From positions 1 through 64,000 of the forward strand of contig BGKB01000160.1 of assembly GCA_003116975.1 (NCBI GenBank): a stretch of DNA of 64,000 bases, read 5' to 3'. The notes beneath the pieces were generated by a model that was not told the origin of the DNA, searched no databases, and saw only the letters and a program-made list of their open reading frames with translations. Source of the stretch: Aurantiochytrium sp. KH105 (taxonomy: Eukaryota; Sar; Bigyra; Thraustochytrida; Thraustochytriidae). Positions within the stretch are counted from its first letter, which is position 1; each line of letters opens with the position of its first letter. Below, piece by piece: positions 42,748-54,733 of this stretch. The position numbers were made by a program, and so were the translations under genes.

Positions 42748-45348
42748 ATGCTGGGGAAGCTGCTCGCGAGCGCGGCGCAGGCGACCTCCGGGGCATCGAT
42801 TGGGGGTCCCCGAGGCGCAAGCGACAAGGACGACGGCTCGAAGCGACAATGGTGGGGGAAACGCTATCATGCCAAGGTGCAGCCGCAGGCCTCGGGCGAC
42901 GTTGCCTTTCTCTTTCGGGTGCACGAAGCGTATGACTCGCGCGCAGCGACTGGAGCTAGCGTAGGTCATCGAGGTGGGCAAGGTGGCGCGCCAGCTGGAA
43001 TTCCGGCCGAAAACGGGGCCTGCTCGGTATTTGTGTGTAGCAAGAGCGCGCTGGCCAAACTAGTCCCCGATGCGCGAGCCCAGGAAGAAACCCTGCGCAT
43101 GCTGCGCGAGGGTATCAAAGCCCTTGCAAGCGTACGCCATCCTCATGTGCTAATTGTGAAGGAAATTCTTCCCGAGACACGATCGACACTGGCTTTCGTG
43201 ACAGAGCCAGTGTTTTTGTCGCTTGCCAACGCGTGCAATAAAGAGTTTGTTGGCCTGGAGAATGATGACATTACGGAGGAGATGCGAGAGTATGCGCCAT
43301 CCTCATTCGAGACAGCATGCGGGTTTTTGCATCTGAGTCGCGCGCTAGACTTTTTACATGCGAACGGAATGGTCCACGGAAATCTCTCTCCGCGCACAAT
43401 TTTCGTGACGCCTGCAGGGCAGTGGAAACTTGGAGGCTTTGGCTTTTTGCAGAAACAGCGCACAGCAGTAGGCATGCGCATGCAATGCGAGCGGCTCGAG
43501 GGCGTGTATCCGCAAGAGGTGGTGCCGCGATACCCGCCCCCGCCGTCGTTGTATCACTGCGCCCCGGAGCTTTTGCAAGCCCCGCACGTGTACAATGAGA
43601 AAGCGGACATTTGGTCGCTCGGCGCGCTGGCTTTTGAGGTGTACTCGCAGGGTTCGTTCGTGGCTGGAGGAGGGTCGGAAGCCAGGGACCGGCGTCGCCT
43701 CAGCGACTGGCACACAGCAGTGGTGCATGCGGCTCAAGATGCCCACACTCGAGGGCTGGACAAGGTTCCGCATCTCCTTCGCCATGTTGTTGGCCGTGCC
43801 TTGCAGGTGATGCCAACGCAGCGTCCAGGCGCTCGCGAGGTCCTTGAATGCGCCTTTTTCAAACAAGAGGGGCCTCTGCGCACAGTGATTCGAGTGGAGG
43901 GACTGCTGGAGCTGGCAGATCTCCGCCTACAGACGCAGGAGCTGATGTCGTTACAAACTCCGATTCAAGAACTCCCTCTGCGCCTACAGCGCGAGATGGT
44001 TCTCCCCAAAATTGCGCAGCTGTCGCGCGCGCCGGAGCTCGCGCCATACTGTTTGCCGTTGCTCGTGAGCATTGCGCGCGCCATTCCACGCGCGGACTTT
44101 GCCATACTCATGTCTGCGAATTTGGGCGCGCTTTTACGGCCTCCTAGTGGCGGAAGACCCGTACCACCACAGCTGGGACTACAGATTGCGCGACATCTTT
44201 CGGCCCTCGCTAGCGTTGGCGATGGCACATTTGTAGAGAGCCATGTGCTTGGAGCACTCGGTTTTTTGCTGGAGTCATCAACACCACAGGTTGTAATTGC
44301 CGCACTCAAGGAGCTGGTGCCGACCGTGGATGCGCTTCGCGTGCATCTCCCTGTTCGGCGTGTGGAGAGTGTAATTGTCTCTGGACTTGGACGCGTGCAA
44401 AAGCGAGTAGCTGGGTCTCCAAGCGCCCAGGGAGCAGGCGCCGCGGCCGCGGCGCACTCGTCACAGCAGGAACAGCAGCAGCTGTTGACGAGTGTACGCG
44501 TGCACGCACTGGTAGCGGTGACGGGCCTTCTGCGTCAAGATGCCATTTCGCATGAGATGCTTTCAGGGAGCGTTTTTCCGCTCGTGCAAACGTGTGTAAA
44601 AGCGGACCGCAGTGCAGGGGTCCTCATGGCGGCGGTTGGCGTATTGGAGTCGTGTACCAAGACGGCGCAGACGAGCCAGCTCGGACGCAACATCCTTCCC
44701 ATGGTATCTTCGCTCTCGTGCGAACCAACATTATCACTGGATCAGTTTATGAAAGTTTCCCAGGTCGCAAAGTTGCTCCTGGACGATTTGACTCGTCGGC
44801 GTCAAGAGGAGCTTGGGGTCTCGCGCAAGAGTAAGGTGGCGACGACGGATTCATTTGATGGCGAGGACGCCATCGCGGTAGCTTCTGCGGTTGGCGAGAG
44901 CTTTACGCTGTCGCTGCCGCACGCAGACACCGCTTTTCCGTCACCTGCGGCCAGGAGTTCATTTTTCGTTGCTTCGGACCCTTCTGAACCGCCCGCCACA
45001 TCGAGCGTGTCGAGCGTGCCGCTTGCGCCTCTTGCGCCGCCGCAGCGGCAACAGCAAGTACAACAAATCAATACTGCCTCCGAGGGGGCGACGACATTCA
45101 AGCCTCAGGGCATGAGCACCCCGCTCGTGCCGCAACAACAACACAATAATCAACGACAGTTTCAACAACAGCAAGGAAACCACACTTCAGGGACGCTGAA
45201 GCCCTTTGCTATGGCATACAATGCCCCTGGGGTTCAGGTCGGTGTGCCGCTCGAACCGCAACAAGGCAGTCCTTTCACGATGCCAATGAAGCCACAAGGC
45301 AAGCCTCCGGCGGACTCTGCAGCTGATCCCTTCGACTTTCTCTCTTGA
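42748..45348 (+). CDS. SCY1-like pseudokinase, SCYL2 type
   Basis: The protein has 866 residues from ATG 42748 (MLGKLLASAAQ); a longer frame begins at a TTG and is not used. The kinase-like domain (residues ~35-385) matches SCYL2: VFVCSKSALAKL, RHPHVLIVKE, LAFVTEPVFLSLAN, FLHANGMVHGNLSPR, CAPELLQ, KADIWSLG. The catalytic HRD is HGN (210-212) and DFG is GGF (~231), so it should be catalytically inactive, as expected of the family. HEAT-like repeats follow to about residue 700, then a Gln/Pro-rich tail with PF and DPFDF motifs that could bind clathrin or adaptor ear domains. SCYL2 works at clathrin-coated vesicles between the trans-Golgi network and endosomes. Confidence 0.9.
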   Translation: MLGKLLASAAQATSGASIGGPRGASDKDDGSKRQWWGKRYHAKVQPQASGDVAFLFRVHEAYDSRAATGASVGHRGGQGGAPAGIPAENGACSVFVCSKSALAKLVPDARAQEETLRMLREGIKALASVRHPHVLIVKEILPETRSTLAFVTEPVFLSLANACNKEFVGLENDDITEEMREYAPSSFETACGFLHLSRALDFLHANGMVHGNLSPRTIFVTPAGQWKLGGFGFLQKQRTAVGMRMQCERLEGVYPQEVVPRYPPPPSLYHCAPELLQAPHVYNEKADIWSLGALAFEVYSQGSFVAGGGSEARDRRRLSDWHTAVVHAAQDAHTRGLDKVPHLLRHVVGRALQVMPTQRPGAREVLECAFFKQEGPLRTVIRVEGLLELADLRLQTQELMSLQTPIQELPLRLQREMVLPKIAQLSRAPELAPYCLPLLVSIARAIPRADFAILMSANLGALLRPPSGGRPVPPQLGLQIARHLSALASVGDGTFVESHVLGALGFLLESSTPQVVIAALKELVPTVDALRVHLPVRRVESVIVSGLGRVQKRVAGSPSAQGAGAAAAAHSSQQEQQQLLTSVRVHALVAVTGLLRQDAISHEMLSGSVFPLVQTCVKADRSAGVLMAAVGVLESCTKTAQTSQLGRNILPMVSSLSCEPTLSLDQFMKVSQVAKLLLDDLTRRRQEELGVSRKSKVATTDSFDGEDAIAVASAVGESFTLSLPHADTAFPSPAARSSFFVASDPSEPPATSSVSSVPLAPLAPPQRQQQVQQINTASEGATTFKPQGMSTPLVPQQQHNNQRQFQQQQGNHTSGTLKPFAMAYNAPGVQVGVPLEPQQGSPFTMPMKPQGKPPADSAADPFDFLS

Positions 45349-45822
45349 ACATAAAATGTGTCGTGCAGGTGCACGCATCGCGTCGCATCGCATCGCGCTC
45401 ACAATCGATGCGCGCGCGCCCTTTTTTCTTTCACCGGAATCGGTGGTAGCCGTGCCAGGCCAACTTGTGAGTGAGCCAAGCCCCCTCTTTGACCGTATGG
45501 GCTACTTTTGCGCAAGCGGCCCATGGCTTGGCTGATGAGCTTGCGCTGCCATGGCCGGTGAGCTTTTGATCTGGCTGGCGAGTTTGCAGTCTGAGAAGGC
45601 AGCCAGCGTTCTCTCGCGGTTCGGCAGCCCTGAAAAGGCAAGTAGTAGTTAGGCAAAAGCAAGACAAGACAAGTCAAAAGCAAGACAAGAAGGCGAGACC
45701 ATCGTGGCCGGCCTCCGAGCACTTCCCTGACTACCCAGGATGCATCGCCCCTGATCAGGGTGTCGGTCGGTCGGTCGGTCGGTCGGTTGGTCGGTTGGCG
45801 GCCAGGCCGCTGTGCTGCTCGC

Positions 45823-45850
45823 GTGCATGCATGCATGCATGCATGCACGC
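45823..45850. repeat. GCAT self-complementary array
   Basis: Six GCAT units in a row. Each unit pair (GCATGC) is palindromic, so the array can form a hairpin on either strand. Confidence 0.9.
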
Positions 45851-46850
45851 CTGTACGGCCGACCACGTCTGGCCGCGTGTCGCTCTCGCGGTCCGCGTCG
45901 CGTCGGAAATGGACGCATTCCTGGGATGGGTGGACGCGCGCGATGCCAGCCTGCGGCACCAGTCCGGGGAATCTTGAAAAAATAACTCCTGCTCTCAATT
46001 ATTTTACTTCCAGTTAGCTCGCCCTTTATTCCGCCTATACTGCAGCGCGGCGCGCGAAGTGGACACGCGGCCCTGGCTGGGCCTGGTCCTGAGCCTGCGC
46101 GCGCGCGCAGTGCAGCTGCAGTGCAGCGGTACACAGCCGCCGCCAGCCTGGCCCGGCCGGCTGCGGAGGGAGCGGCGGTACCGTCGTGAGCAGCAGCGAC
46201 GTTTGGCCGTAGCGCGGCGCGGGGCCGAGGAGGGCCGGTCGCGGGAGGCCCGGACCGGCTCGATCAGGAAGCGGACGCTTAAAATATTTTATTTTATTGT
46301 TTTACTTTCCCCTCCATTCCTTTTTACTTTCCTTTTTCATTTTCATTTTATTCACCTTTGTTTTTGTCCGGTTTTGTCCAGCTTCCGGGAGTTGGCTGGA
46401 AATGTGAAAAAACAATTTCTCTCTTTGCAGGGGCTATTCATTCATTTATTCATTGGCTTTCAAAAATTCTTTTTTTTCATTCAGCCGTTCCCTCGAGACG
46501 CCTTTCCAGACCACCGCCCCTGGCCCCCGTGGAGTTCTGGAATGAATCTATCTGGTATCTTCATCACTCGTGCCCACCCACCCACCCAGCCATCCGCCGC
46601 TCACGCATCCACCGACTCCACTCCACTCGACTTCACCCGACCCGGCCTCGTGGGCCGCGGCCGCCCGCGTCCCTCGCGGCGCGTGCCCGCTTTCCGACGG
46701 AAAGCGGGCCTCGAGGCCTGCCTGGCCACGGCGAGGCGGCGCGGCAGGCGCGGCGGGCAAAGAAGGCACCGGGCTCGCATCGTCTCGCAGCCGACTCGTA
46801 TCGTCTCGCATCGACGCGGGCGACCTGGCAGGGCGCGGAGACTTCAAGCC

Positions 46851-46904
46851 GCAGAGCAGAGCAGAGCAGAGCAGAGCAGAGCAGAGCAGAGCAGAGCAGA
46901 GCAG
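46851..46904. repeat. GCAGA pentanucleotide array
   Basis: About ten uninterrupted GCAGA units, the longest perfect array in the 45-51 kb region. Confidence 0.95.
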
Positions 46905-47660
46905 CTGCTGGCTGCAGAGCAGAGCAAAGCAAGCAGCCAGCACGAGCGCAAAGATCCGTGGCCGCGGCAGTTAGATCTACGATCTAACATCGCGCCATCA
47001 AAACAGGAGCACGCGGTGCGGAGGCGAAGCGGGAGGTAATGCAAGTGGAAAGGGAAGAGGGCCGGGTGGAACCGGGGGTCCGCCAGGCCTCCCTCGCGCG
47101 GGCGCGGAGCCGCGACCCCGGCTGCGGCACCTCTCGCCGAGCGCTCGTCTCCACGCCCAAGATCCACTGCTGGCCGCGCCTGCCGCGACACGAGTCGCCT
47201 AGACAGCCCAGGCGACCGATGGCCTTTGTCCCGAGCGAGCAAAACACAGGTTCCGGCCGACCAGCCCGAGCGGGGACGCGCTGCCCCGCCGGTCGAGGAT
47301 CGCCTCGCCGCGCCTGCTTGCCCGCCTGCGATGCCGCTGCCGGCCGGCGAGAAAACGAACGAACGAACGAACGAACGAACGCGAAGCGCTCGCTGGCTCG
47401 GCTGACGACGCAGGCGCGGAACCTTGCTTGCTGCACTGCCGTTGCTGGTGTGGCGTGGCCGCGAGGATCGCGATCGAGCGAGTCCCACACAGGTCTCCCG
47501 AGCCGGAGCAGATCGAATGGCGGACGATCGCTGGTCGATGCGGGTTATCAGCAACGCCAGCTGCAGCTGGCAGCTGCGAAAGATCGTGCACGGGGAGAGA
47601 GAGCTCTTTGGCCCGCTGCCGCGCTAGTCTCGATCGAGGGCCGGCGGCGGACCTCGCTGC

Positions 47661-47720
47661 GGCATGGCATGGCATGGCATGACATCGCATCGCATCGCAT
47701 CGCATGGCATGACATCGCAT
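47661..47720. repeat. GGCAT/CGCAT/GACAT pentanucleotide array
   Basis: Twelve pentanucleotides in three variants, arranged as blocks of like units (GGCAT, then GACAT, then CGCAT, then again). Confidence 0.9.
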
Positions 47721-48114
47721 GCCAGCATCTACAGCTGCAGCTGCATCGTCTTGTGCAGATCCAGCGCAACAAACAGCAAGCAATGCAAGCCTCGCAGGCG
47801 AGACCAGCCTCGTACCGTATAGTAGGATATTTTTTTCAGTACAGCTCAGCGCAGCACAGCATGGTGCCGTGCTACAGCACCTTCGCTTTGTGTTGCAGCT
47901 GCTGCAGCTGCACTGCAACTTTTGCGTACAGCACCATCCATCTTGGATCCAAAGAACGTGACAAGAAGCGAGCTCCGTGCCTCGCATCGTATGCCGCGAC
48001 TGCGACTGCGACTGCGGTCTCGAGACGTGCCGTGCCGTGCCAGCAGTCCCGGAGCCTACGAGGTGACCTGAAGCTAGGCGCGGCTGCGGCACGGCACGCT
48101 GACGCACGGTTGCT

Positions 48115-48145
<31 letters not shown>

Positions 48146-51100
48146 GCTTCTCAAGGCACTCTGCTCCGAGGTATCGCGCCCGGATTCGGTCTCGACCGTG
48201 CCGGCGGAATTTTCACAGCCGTTCCGCCGGGGTTGCTTCTTGTAAAGCCCGCATGCCGATGCACGCATCGCCAATGCGCCCCGGATTCACGGGGCCGCGC
48301 CATTTGAACGCTCGCCCGAGTCGTTCTCTTCAAGTTCGCAAGCCTGCGCGAGCGCTCCAAGATGCGGCCCTGCGCCTCTCGCCTGGGACGCGCGTCCTGA
48401 GGATCTCGGGAGGCCCTCGGCCTCTGTCGCATCGTTGTCGCGCGTGCAGGGTACGGCTCGCTAGCTCTCTGCTGGGCTTCTTCTTCTCTCCAGGGCTGCA
48501 CTGATGTCAGGATGGGACGGGATGCGATGGGATGGCTTGGCATCGCAGGCGTCGTCTCGCACCAGCGCGGCCAAGATGGCTGGCACGCGTGATGCTCTTG
48601 GCAAAAACCTGCTGGGTTTCTTGACTTGAGAACAGTTGACTAGAGTTGGTGCAGTGATCGCAAGCTTCACTTGCTTGCTGTGCTTGGCCACCTCATCAAG
48701 TTGTCTGTGCCGGCAATTGACACCTTTTTGAAGATCAGAAGGCGCGAAGATCAGGACCACACGCGCTCCCCGATCTGCTGCTGTTGCAGCTGCTGCTGCT
48801 GCTGGAGCTGGCTGTGGCTGGGCCTTGCTCAACGCCCTGCCGAGCCGTGCTGAGCCGTGCCTTGCGGTGGCCGCCCCGTCCTGCAGCGACTTGAGCCGAG
48901 TCCAGCGCGAGCAGCGCACAGCTGTTGGCCTCAACCGCCCATCAGCATCATCATCACCATCACCATCTCCTCCGTCATCACCATGATGAAGAAACCCTCT
49001 CCTCCCTCCGAGTCCCGCCCAGGACCCTGCTGGCCGCTCTCGGAACGCATCTTGCGCTCTCTCACGTCAGGGTGGGACTCACGCACGCACGCACGCCGAC
49101 GCTCGCACGCAGCAGCAGTGCAGGCGTGGCGGCAGCGGCAAGCGTGCGGCGCCGAGGGCTGCGCCTCGGCCACCCGCAGGGCTCGGGGAGAGAGGAGGGA
49201 GCGCCACGGCGCCGGGATCCGCGGCGGCGGCATGGCACAAGCACGAGCGCGAGCGCGAGCACGGGCTCGAGCAGCCGTGCCGCGACGGCGCCAAGAAGGA
49301 GGCGAGCCGAGCGACCTGGGACGCCGCCATTGTAGGGGTAGCTAGCTGGCTGACCACCATGGGCCATAGCCTCGCTCTGGTCAGCACCGTGCGCCCTCTG
49401 ATCGCCACTAGCCTCTTAGCCTCGTAGTGTCACCCTCTGACAGTCTCTGGGTATGCTTAGGTGGGCCGCTCCGACACCTATCACCCCTCGGGCGCTATAG
49501 CTTCATGGCGGATAGTCTCCCACAGCGCGGCGCTTTCCTTTACGCTTCCACTGGGGAGGCCGTGCATGGAGGCCGACCCGCCGACCAGTGGCGACCGCGC
49601 ACAATTTTCCCCCAGAACGTGGCGACAGAAGGCGCGGAGCAGCTGCAACAGTGACTGCGGGGGAACTGTATTAATCTGGAGACCAACGGGATGGGTCCCC
49701 CGACGGCGCCTAGCATCTCGCTAGACTGTCCTACCCGCGGGATCTTCCAGAAAGGAAAACCGGGGGAACACGGGAACAGTTTTTCCCCATCCGGGAACTG
49801 GAAGGAACGCGGCGGGCGCGCAGAGACTTGGCGAGGTAGTTGAAAATAAATTATTCTTTACTTTATTTTAGGAGCGAGTTCAAGTCGCCATGGCCGCTGC
49901 CCGCCAACCAAAAGGTATACTTTTTCTTTCCTTTTTCTTTTCTTTTTCTTTCATTCTTTCTTTTTATTTTCATTTTCCTTTTTTTCCGGTTGGGATTCCT
50001 TTTCGTGGCCGGCGCGCGCGCGCAGAGTGCGGCCAAACACGCGGCGGACAAGTGGATGCGTGGCCGCTACAAGTCGGTATCGGCGGCGGTTTAGTCAGTC
50101 AGTCAGTCGGCCCAGCCAGCCGAAGAGGGAGACAGACACACGGCGGGTGTCCCATCGGAGACAGGCGTCGCGCGTCCAGTGGCGCGGCTGGCTGGCGAGA
50201 AGTGAGCCGCCCGCCAGTACCAGTGCCAGCTGCCAGCTGCCACTGCTGCAGCCAGGTGGCCGTGGCCGCGGCCGCGGCCAGGAGGCCGCCCTGTCTCCCC
50301 TCGCGCGCGCCGCGTCGGCCGCCGCGAGGCGATGCGAAGGAGCCCGCGCTCCAGAGCGGGCCGCCCAGCTTGCCTGCCTGCCTGCCTGCCTGCCTCGGCG
50401 CTCTCTCTTTCTCTTCCCTGGGCGGCTGAAAACTACTGCTATTGGAGGAGGGCGCCGCGCTGCAACGGTGGCGGCGCTAGTATGGAATGGAGAGAGGAGA
50501 GGCTGAGGCCCTTCGGCTCTTCTCTTCCGCCGCTCAAGCTCGCCGCGCTTGTGCCGCTTCCCTGGAACGCCGCCAGCCACCGGAGGGCGCCGCTGCGAAC
50601 GCGCGCAGGCACGCTCGCTCGCTGCAGACGCGCGGGAGCGGGAGCGGGGCGGCGCGAGGCGAGGCGAGGCGAGGCGCCGGCGCGGCAAAGCGGCGCGGCA
50701 GGCTGGAGGCTCGGCGGCAAGGCGGCGCGGATCCGCTGCGAGGGCGGATCCGGCGGCGTTATTTTTTTTTGTTTTCTTTGTTTTCTTATCAATTTCTTTT
50801 CAAACAGAGGATCTCTCACTTTCTATTTATAGTCAAAAGTTTTTTGGCCAGTCCACATCCGTCCATTTGCCGAGTGAACAGGATTTGAAAGGGCGAGCGA
50901 CAGGTCGATGAACGCAAAAGAAAAAACGAGGAAAAGGAGGGGAAGTTGGGAGGAAAGAGGAGAGGGGATTGAAAGTTTTTTTCGGGGGTTGAAAGAAGAA
51001 AGAACGAATCGACTCGCACGGGCGCCGAGCGAGGGGCGCGAGAGCGTCGCAAGCAAAACCCAAACCAAATCGAAACCAGCCGCGAGGCTACAGCAACAGC

Positions 51101-51174
51101 AACTGCAACAGCAGCAGCAGCAAGCACAAACAACAGCAGCACAGCAGCTCCAAGCCCCAACCCCACCCAAGACG

Positions 51175-52248
51175 ATGCTCGGACTCCTCGCAAAAAGGGC
51201 CGTGCCCGTGGCCAGCGCCTCAGCGGCGCCTATCATGCGCACCCGCGTTGGCGCCGCAGCCGCGACCGCTACGACCCCGAGGGCACTCACGTCCACGATG
51301 GCCGAGGCAAGGCAGATCAGCCGCATGGAGGCTCGCCGCTCCTTGAGGAGAGCCTCGAGCGACGCCAACGTCAGCACCGGCAACCAAAAGGTCAAGGCAC
51401 TCTTCATCGGAGGCGGCAAGATGGCCGAGGCCATGATCTCGGGCCTTGTGAACCCGCCCGAGGGCGTCCCCCAGCAGTTCGATGTCTCTGCCATTGACCC
51501 GGCCAAGAACCGCCGCGAGCTCCTCGAAAAGGAGTACAACATCACCACCTTCCAGTCCGTCGGAGGCGCCGCGGATCTCCTCAAGGAGGCCGACCTCGTC
51601 ATCCTCGCCGTTAAGCCCCGCACCGTCAAGACTGTCTTTGAGCAGATCAAGAAGGCAACTCCCGCTGAAGACCGTAACTTTACCGCAATCTCCATCATCG
51701 CCGGCCTCACCATGGACATGATGCGCACCGGTCTCGAAAGTGACAAGGTCTGCCGCTCCATGCCCAACACGCCCTCCACCATTGGTGAGGGTATGACTGT
51801 CTGGACCTGCGACCCCTGCGTTGACGAAAGCACCGAGACCAAGATCAGCAAGCTCTTCGAGGCCTGCGGCGAGCAGGAGCGCGTCGACGACGAAGACATT
51901 CTCGATTCCTCCACGGCTATTAGCGGCAGCGGCCCGGCCTTCTTCCTTATCCTTCAGGAGGCAATGGTCGACAGCGGCGTCCACATGGGTCTCCCGCGCG
52001 ACCTTGCCACCCGCCTTGTCGAGCAGACCATGATCGGTACCGCCCACTACTCGTCGCTCTCCAAGAACCCCGTCACGATTCTCCGTAACGACATCACCTC
52101 CCCCGGTGGCACCACCTCAGAAGCGCTCTTCCACCTTGAGCGCGGCGCATTACGTACCGTTGTCTCGGATGCCTGCTGGGCTGCCTTCCGCAAGAGCCGC
52201 GCTCTTGGTGGCAAGGACTTCGATATTGGCCCCGAGATCAACCGCTAA
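51175..52248 (+). CDS. P5CR: Pyrroline-5-carboxylate reductase
   Basis: The protein has 357 residues from ATG 51175. It catalyses the last step of proline synthesis, NAD(P)H-dependent reduction of pyrroline-5-carboxylate to proline. The Rossmann motif FIGGGKMAEAM is at 77-87, followed by ILAVKPRTV, CRSMPNTPSTIGEG, SGSGPAFFLILQEA and the family signature DITSPGGTTSEAL near residue 308. The N-terminal ~65 residues are Ala/Arg/Ser-rich without acidic residues at the start and look like a mitochondrial presequence. The frame is open to an ATG at 50908 that would add 89 Gln-rich residues; that start is less likely because the residues are low complexity and hide the presequence. Confidence 0.95.
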   Translation: MLGLLAKRAVPVASASAAPIMRTRVGAAAATATTPRALTSTMAEARQISRMEARRSLRRASSDANVSTGNQKVKALFIGGGKMAEAMISGLVNPPEGVPQQFDVSAIDPAKNRRELLEKEYNITTFQSVGGAADLLKEADLVILAVKPRTVKTVFEQIKKATPAEDRNFTAISIIAGLTMDMMRTGLESDKVCRSMPNTPSTIGEGMTVWTCDPCVDESTETKISKLFEACGEQERVDDEDILDSSTAISGSGPAFFLILQEAMVDSGVHMGLPRDLATRLVEQTMIGTAHYSSLSKNPVTILRNDITSPGGTTSEALFHLERGALRTVVSDACWAAFRKSRALGGKDFDIGPEINR

Positions 52249-53782
52249 ATTGTGCACTAGTTGGGCGAACACTTTAGCCCTCTACAGCACGCTGTTGTAC
52301 ATCATCTGACACGTCGCGCTCGCTCACAGGCGCGCTGACGAATTCTTTCGAGATACCGCATGCGAACCTCTTTTTACAAATCCCCCAACCCTCAACGATG
52401 ATAAAAAAGAGACCCAAAAAATTATGATGGAGCACAAACGCCCGACGCTCCTCACCCACCCTCAAAACAGAACCCCCTAATTTTGGAAACCTCACACGTG
52501 ACCTGAGAGTCGGCAAGCAGCTCAGCCCAAGTCCCTCAACGGGGACCTGGGTCAAACTGTCTTGTCACAGGGCTCTTCAACTTTTTGTTTCATAGTTTCA
52601 CAACCGCTTCCTTGCAATCTTGCTTCGACCTGCGAAACTGATTGACAGAACAGAGTGGCTAGTTCCTTTGAACTTTTCATCATCCACATTCGTTTTCTTC
52701 CTTGCAGTAGCTGGCTACTCACACGTTCATCTTCTTTCTTTTCAACATGGCCACTTGTCCATGTCCGTTGGTCCCATCAGCCTCTCTGTGCAAAATCCAT
52801 CACGGCACTGCTTTCACGTCAATGTGGTCGATCTCCACACGAACACAGCCCACAGACGTTGCCACGCCGCAGCCGCCAGTCGCCAGCCAGGTCGAAGTTG
52901 CACGAGATTGAACGAGTCCCAACCTGAAGCTCAGAGGAAAGCTGTCTGAAAGCTAGCTGGTCGCTCGTGACACCCGCGACAATCGCACATTCTCCACCAG
53001 GTCCGGTATAGCCGCACACATACAAAGCGAATGGGACAAGTACAGACGGTCCCTCAAAACGTTCTTTTCGGACGGGTGCAATCAGTCGCGTCGTCTGCAA
53101 CTTCTGGGGCCGACACGGAAAAGCCCCCCTTTGATCGTGGAGCGAGAGCAATGTAACAGCGGATGTATAAGTTCTCCAAGGATGAACTTCAAAAAACGAC
53201 ACGGTGTGTAAAGCAACAAGCCAATGCAACCAACCTATGCAACAAAAGTGGAAAGACTAGAGCGTGAGGGCCGCCGTCGGACGAACAGTTTCAAATAATT
53301 ACAGCCTTTCCCTGGAAAATATCTGAGCTATGTATGCAACACCAGACCGCCGAAACTGTGAACTTGTTCTGGGTGGAGTCAACCAAGAGTGATTGCCTGG
53401 CTAAACAACGCTTTTTTCACGACTTCCTGGTATGATTGACGTGTCAGGGTCAGCTGCGCGATGCTTGAAACACGGATTATTTCCCGGTTCACGCTCATTT
53501 CTTCTTCGCTCGACTCCCTTTTTTCTAAATGCTGTTTCTATTCTCGCAATCGCTCATCCATTGCCGTTAATTTGTGTCGCATTTTATGCACCTTGTCACG
53601 GTAGAAAATCTTCTGTGGGGATGTACTCTGCGTAAATAGCAGCGCACCTCTGCCTCTCTCGCCCGGCAGCGGCGCCCGGCCCGCAGCCTGCAGGCTTCGT
53701 CTATAATCCAGCTTACCCCACTTCTCATTGACCAACTTTTAGGCCCAGCTCGCCGGCCTTTCGACTTCGCGCTCGTCAGACA

Positions 53783-53816
<34 letters not shown>

Positions 53817-54733
53817 CAAATAAGTAGACGCACCTCTCTCCTTTCAATTCTTACCCTCCTTCTTCTGTTCCTCGCGGCACGTCCATTCGTTCATTCGTCC
53901 ACTCGTCCATTTGTCCATTCGTCGTATACTTCACATTGACAGTGAGCACGAAATCTCGTCGTAACGCACTACTTCTCTTTCCGACTCGAAGACACTTCTT
54001 TGCTTATGCACGCCTGGCCGTCACATCATCCAACGAGCGGAAGGCGGGCAGGGCGATGCTACGTGAAGCGCGCGCCCTGCCTGCCTGCCTTTCCGTCGAG
54101 ACCTCGCCTTGCCACGGAAATAGTCTTCGCTTGGCCAGCGGGGCAGTTTTTTTCCATTTTGCCCGATTTTGCCAAGGGACGACTGGACTGCTCAAAATTC
54201 ATCGAGCAATGCGCTCGCGGTCGCGTCTGCACGGGACGCTTCGAGGAAAGGTGCGGCCGGAAAAGTGCGAGAGAGGCGGAACGCGTAACGTGCGAAGGCG
54301 GAAAGCCGGGCGATGGAAGAGGGATACTTTGCAACCTGCATTTGTTTGCGCATCGAAGGCAGACGATCGCATTGCTGACATTGGACGCATGTAATGCCTC
54401 CAAAGTAGGAAAGAACTCCTGCTAAACCATCCACTCAGCAAGCGACCATCCTTCATCGCTGCAAGAAGCATCATCTCACTAGTTGCGTCTTTTGTGAGAT
54501 TTATCTATATCCATTCACGCCGAAGGTACTCGAGCAGGAAATGGATACAATACTTGAAGGAATGATCGCTCTACCATCGCGACACTTGAGGGGAGCTAAA
54601 AGCCTCCTACACATGCTTCGGGCGCGTGCTCGAGACTGGTAAACAAGAAGCGGACTCGGGACGAGATGGAAACGATGTCCCACGCCAATGGCGAGCAAAC
54701 CCAAAACTCGGGACTTGGCCAAGATCAAAAATC
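52249..54733. other. Intergenic region
   Basis: About 2.5 kb. Contains an acceptor-like sequence at 52706-52708 (long pyrimidine tract then GCAG), a minus-strand open frame around 52819-53229 with no recognisable motif, a GGCA array (53781-53817) and CATTCGTC-type units (53886-53925). No gene is called. Confidence 0.5.
53781..53817. repeat. CAGA/GGCA array
   Basis: Two CAGA units followed by eight GGCA units in non-coding DNA. Confidence 0.9.

Larger units (their letters stand above)
45349..51174. other. 5.8 kb region without recognisable genes, rich in tandem repeats
   Basis: Open frames occur on both strands throughout but none shows a domain, a signal peptide with a plausible body, or conserved motifs. 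Base composition swings from very GC-rich to pyrimidine tracts (46280-46480, 49916-49985, 50760-50790). Arrays include GGTC (45763-45799), GCAT (45823-45850), GCAGA (46851-46904), GAAC (47351-47380), GGCAT/CGCAT (47661-47720), GCA (48115-48142), ACGC (49079-49098), AGTC (50088-50107), TGCC (50371-50396) and GCGAG (50651-50675). No rRNA, tRNA or transposon signature was recognised. Part of the right end is the 5' UTR of the P5C reductase gene. Confidence 0.6.

Noticed and set aside
45349-51174. Transposon or virus-like element in the gene-free island
   Set aside because: No transposase, reverse transcriptase, integrase or capsid motif, and no terminal repeats were seen.
52819-53229. 136-residue minus-strand open frame
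   Set aside because: No ATG-supported start context, domain or signal peptide; a hydrophobic-looking middle alone is not enough to call a gene.
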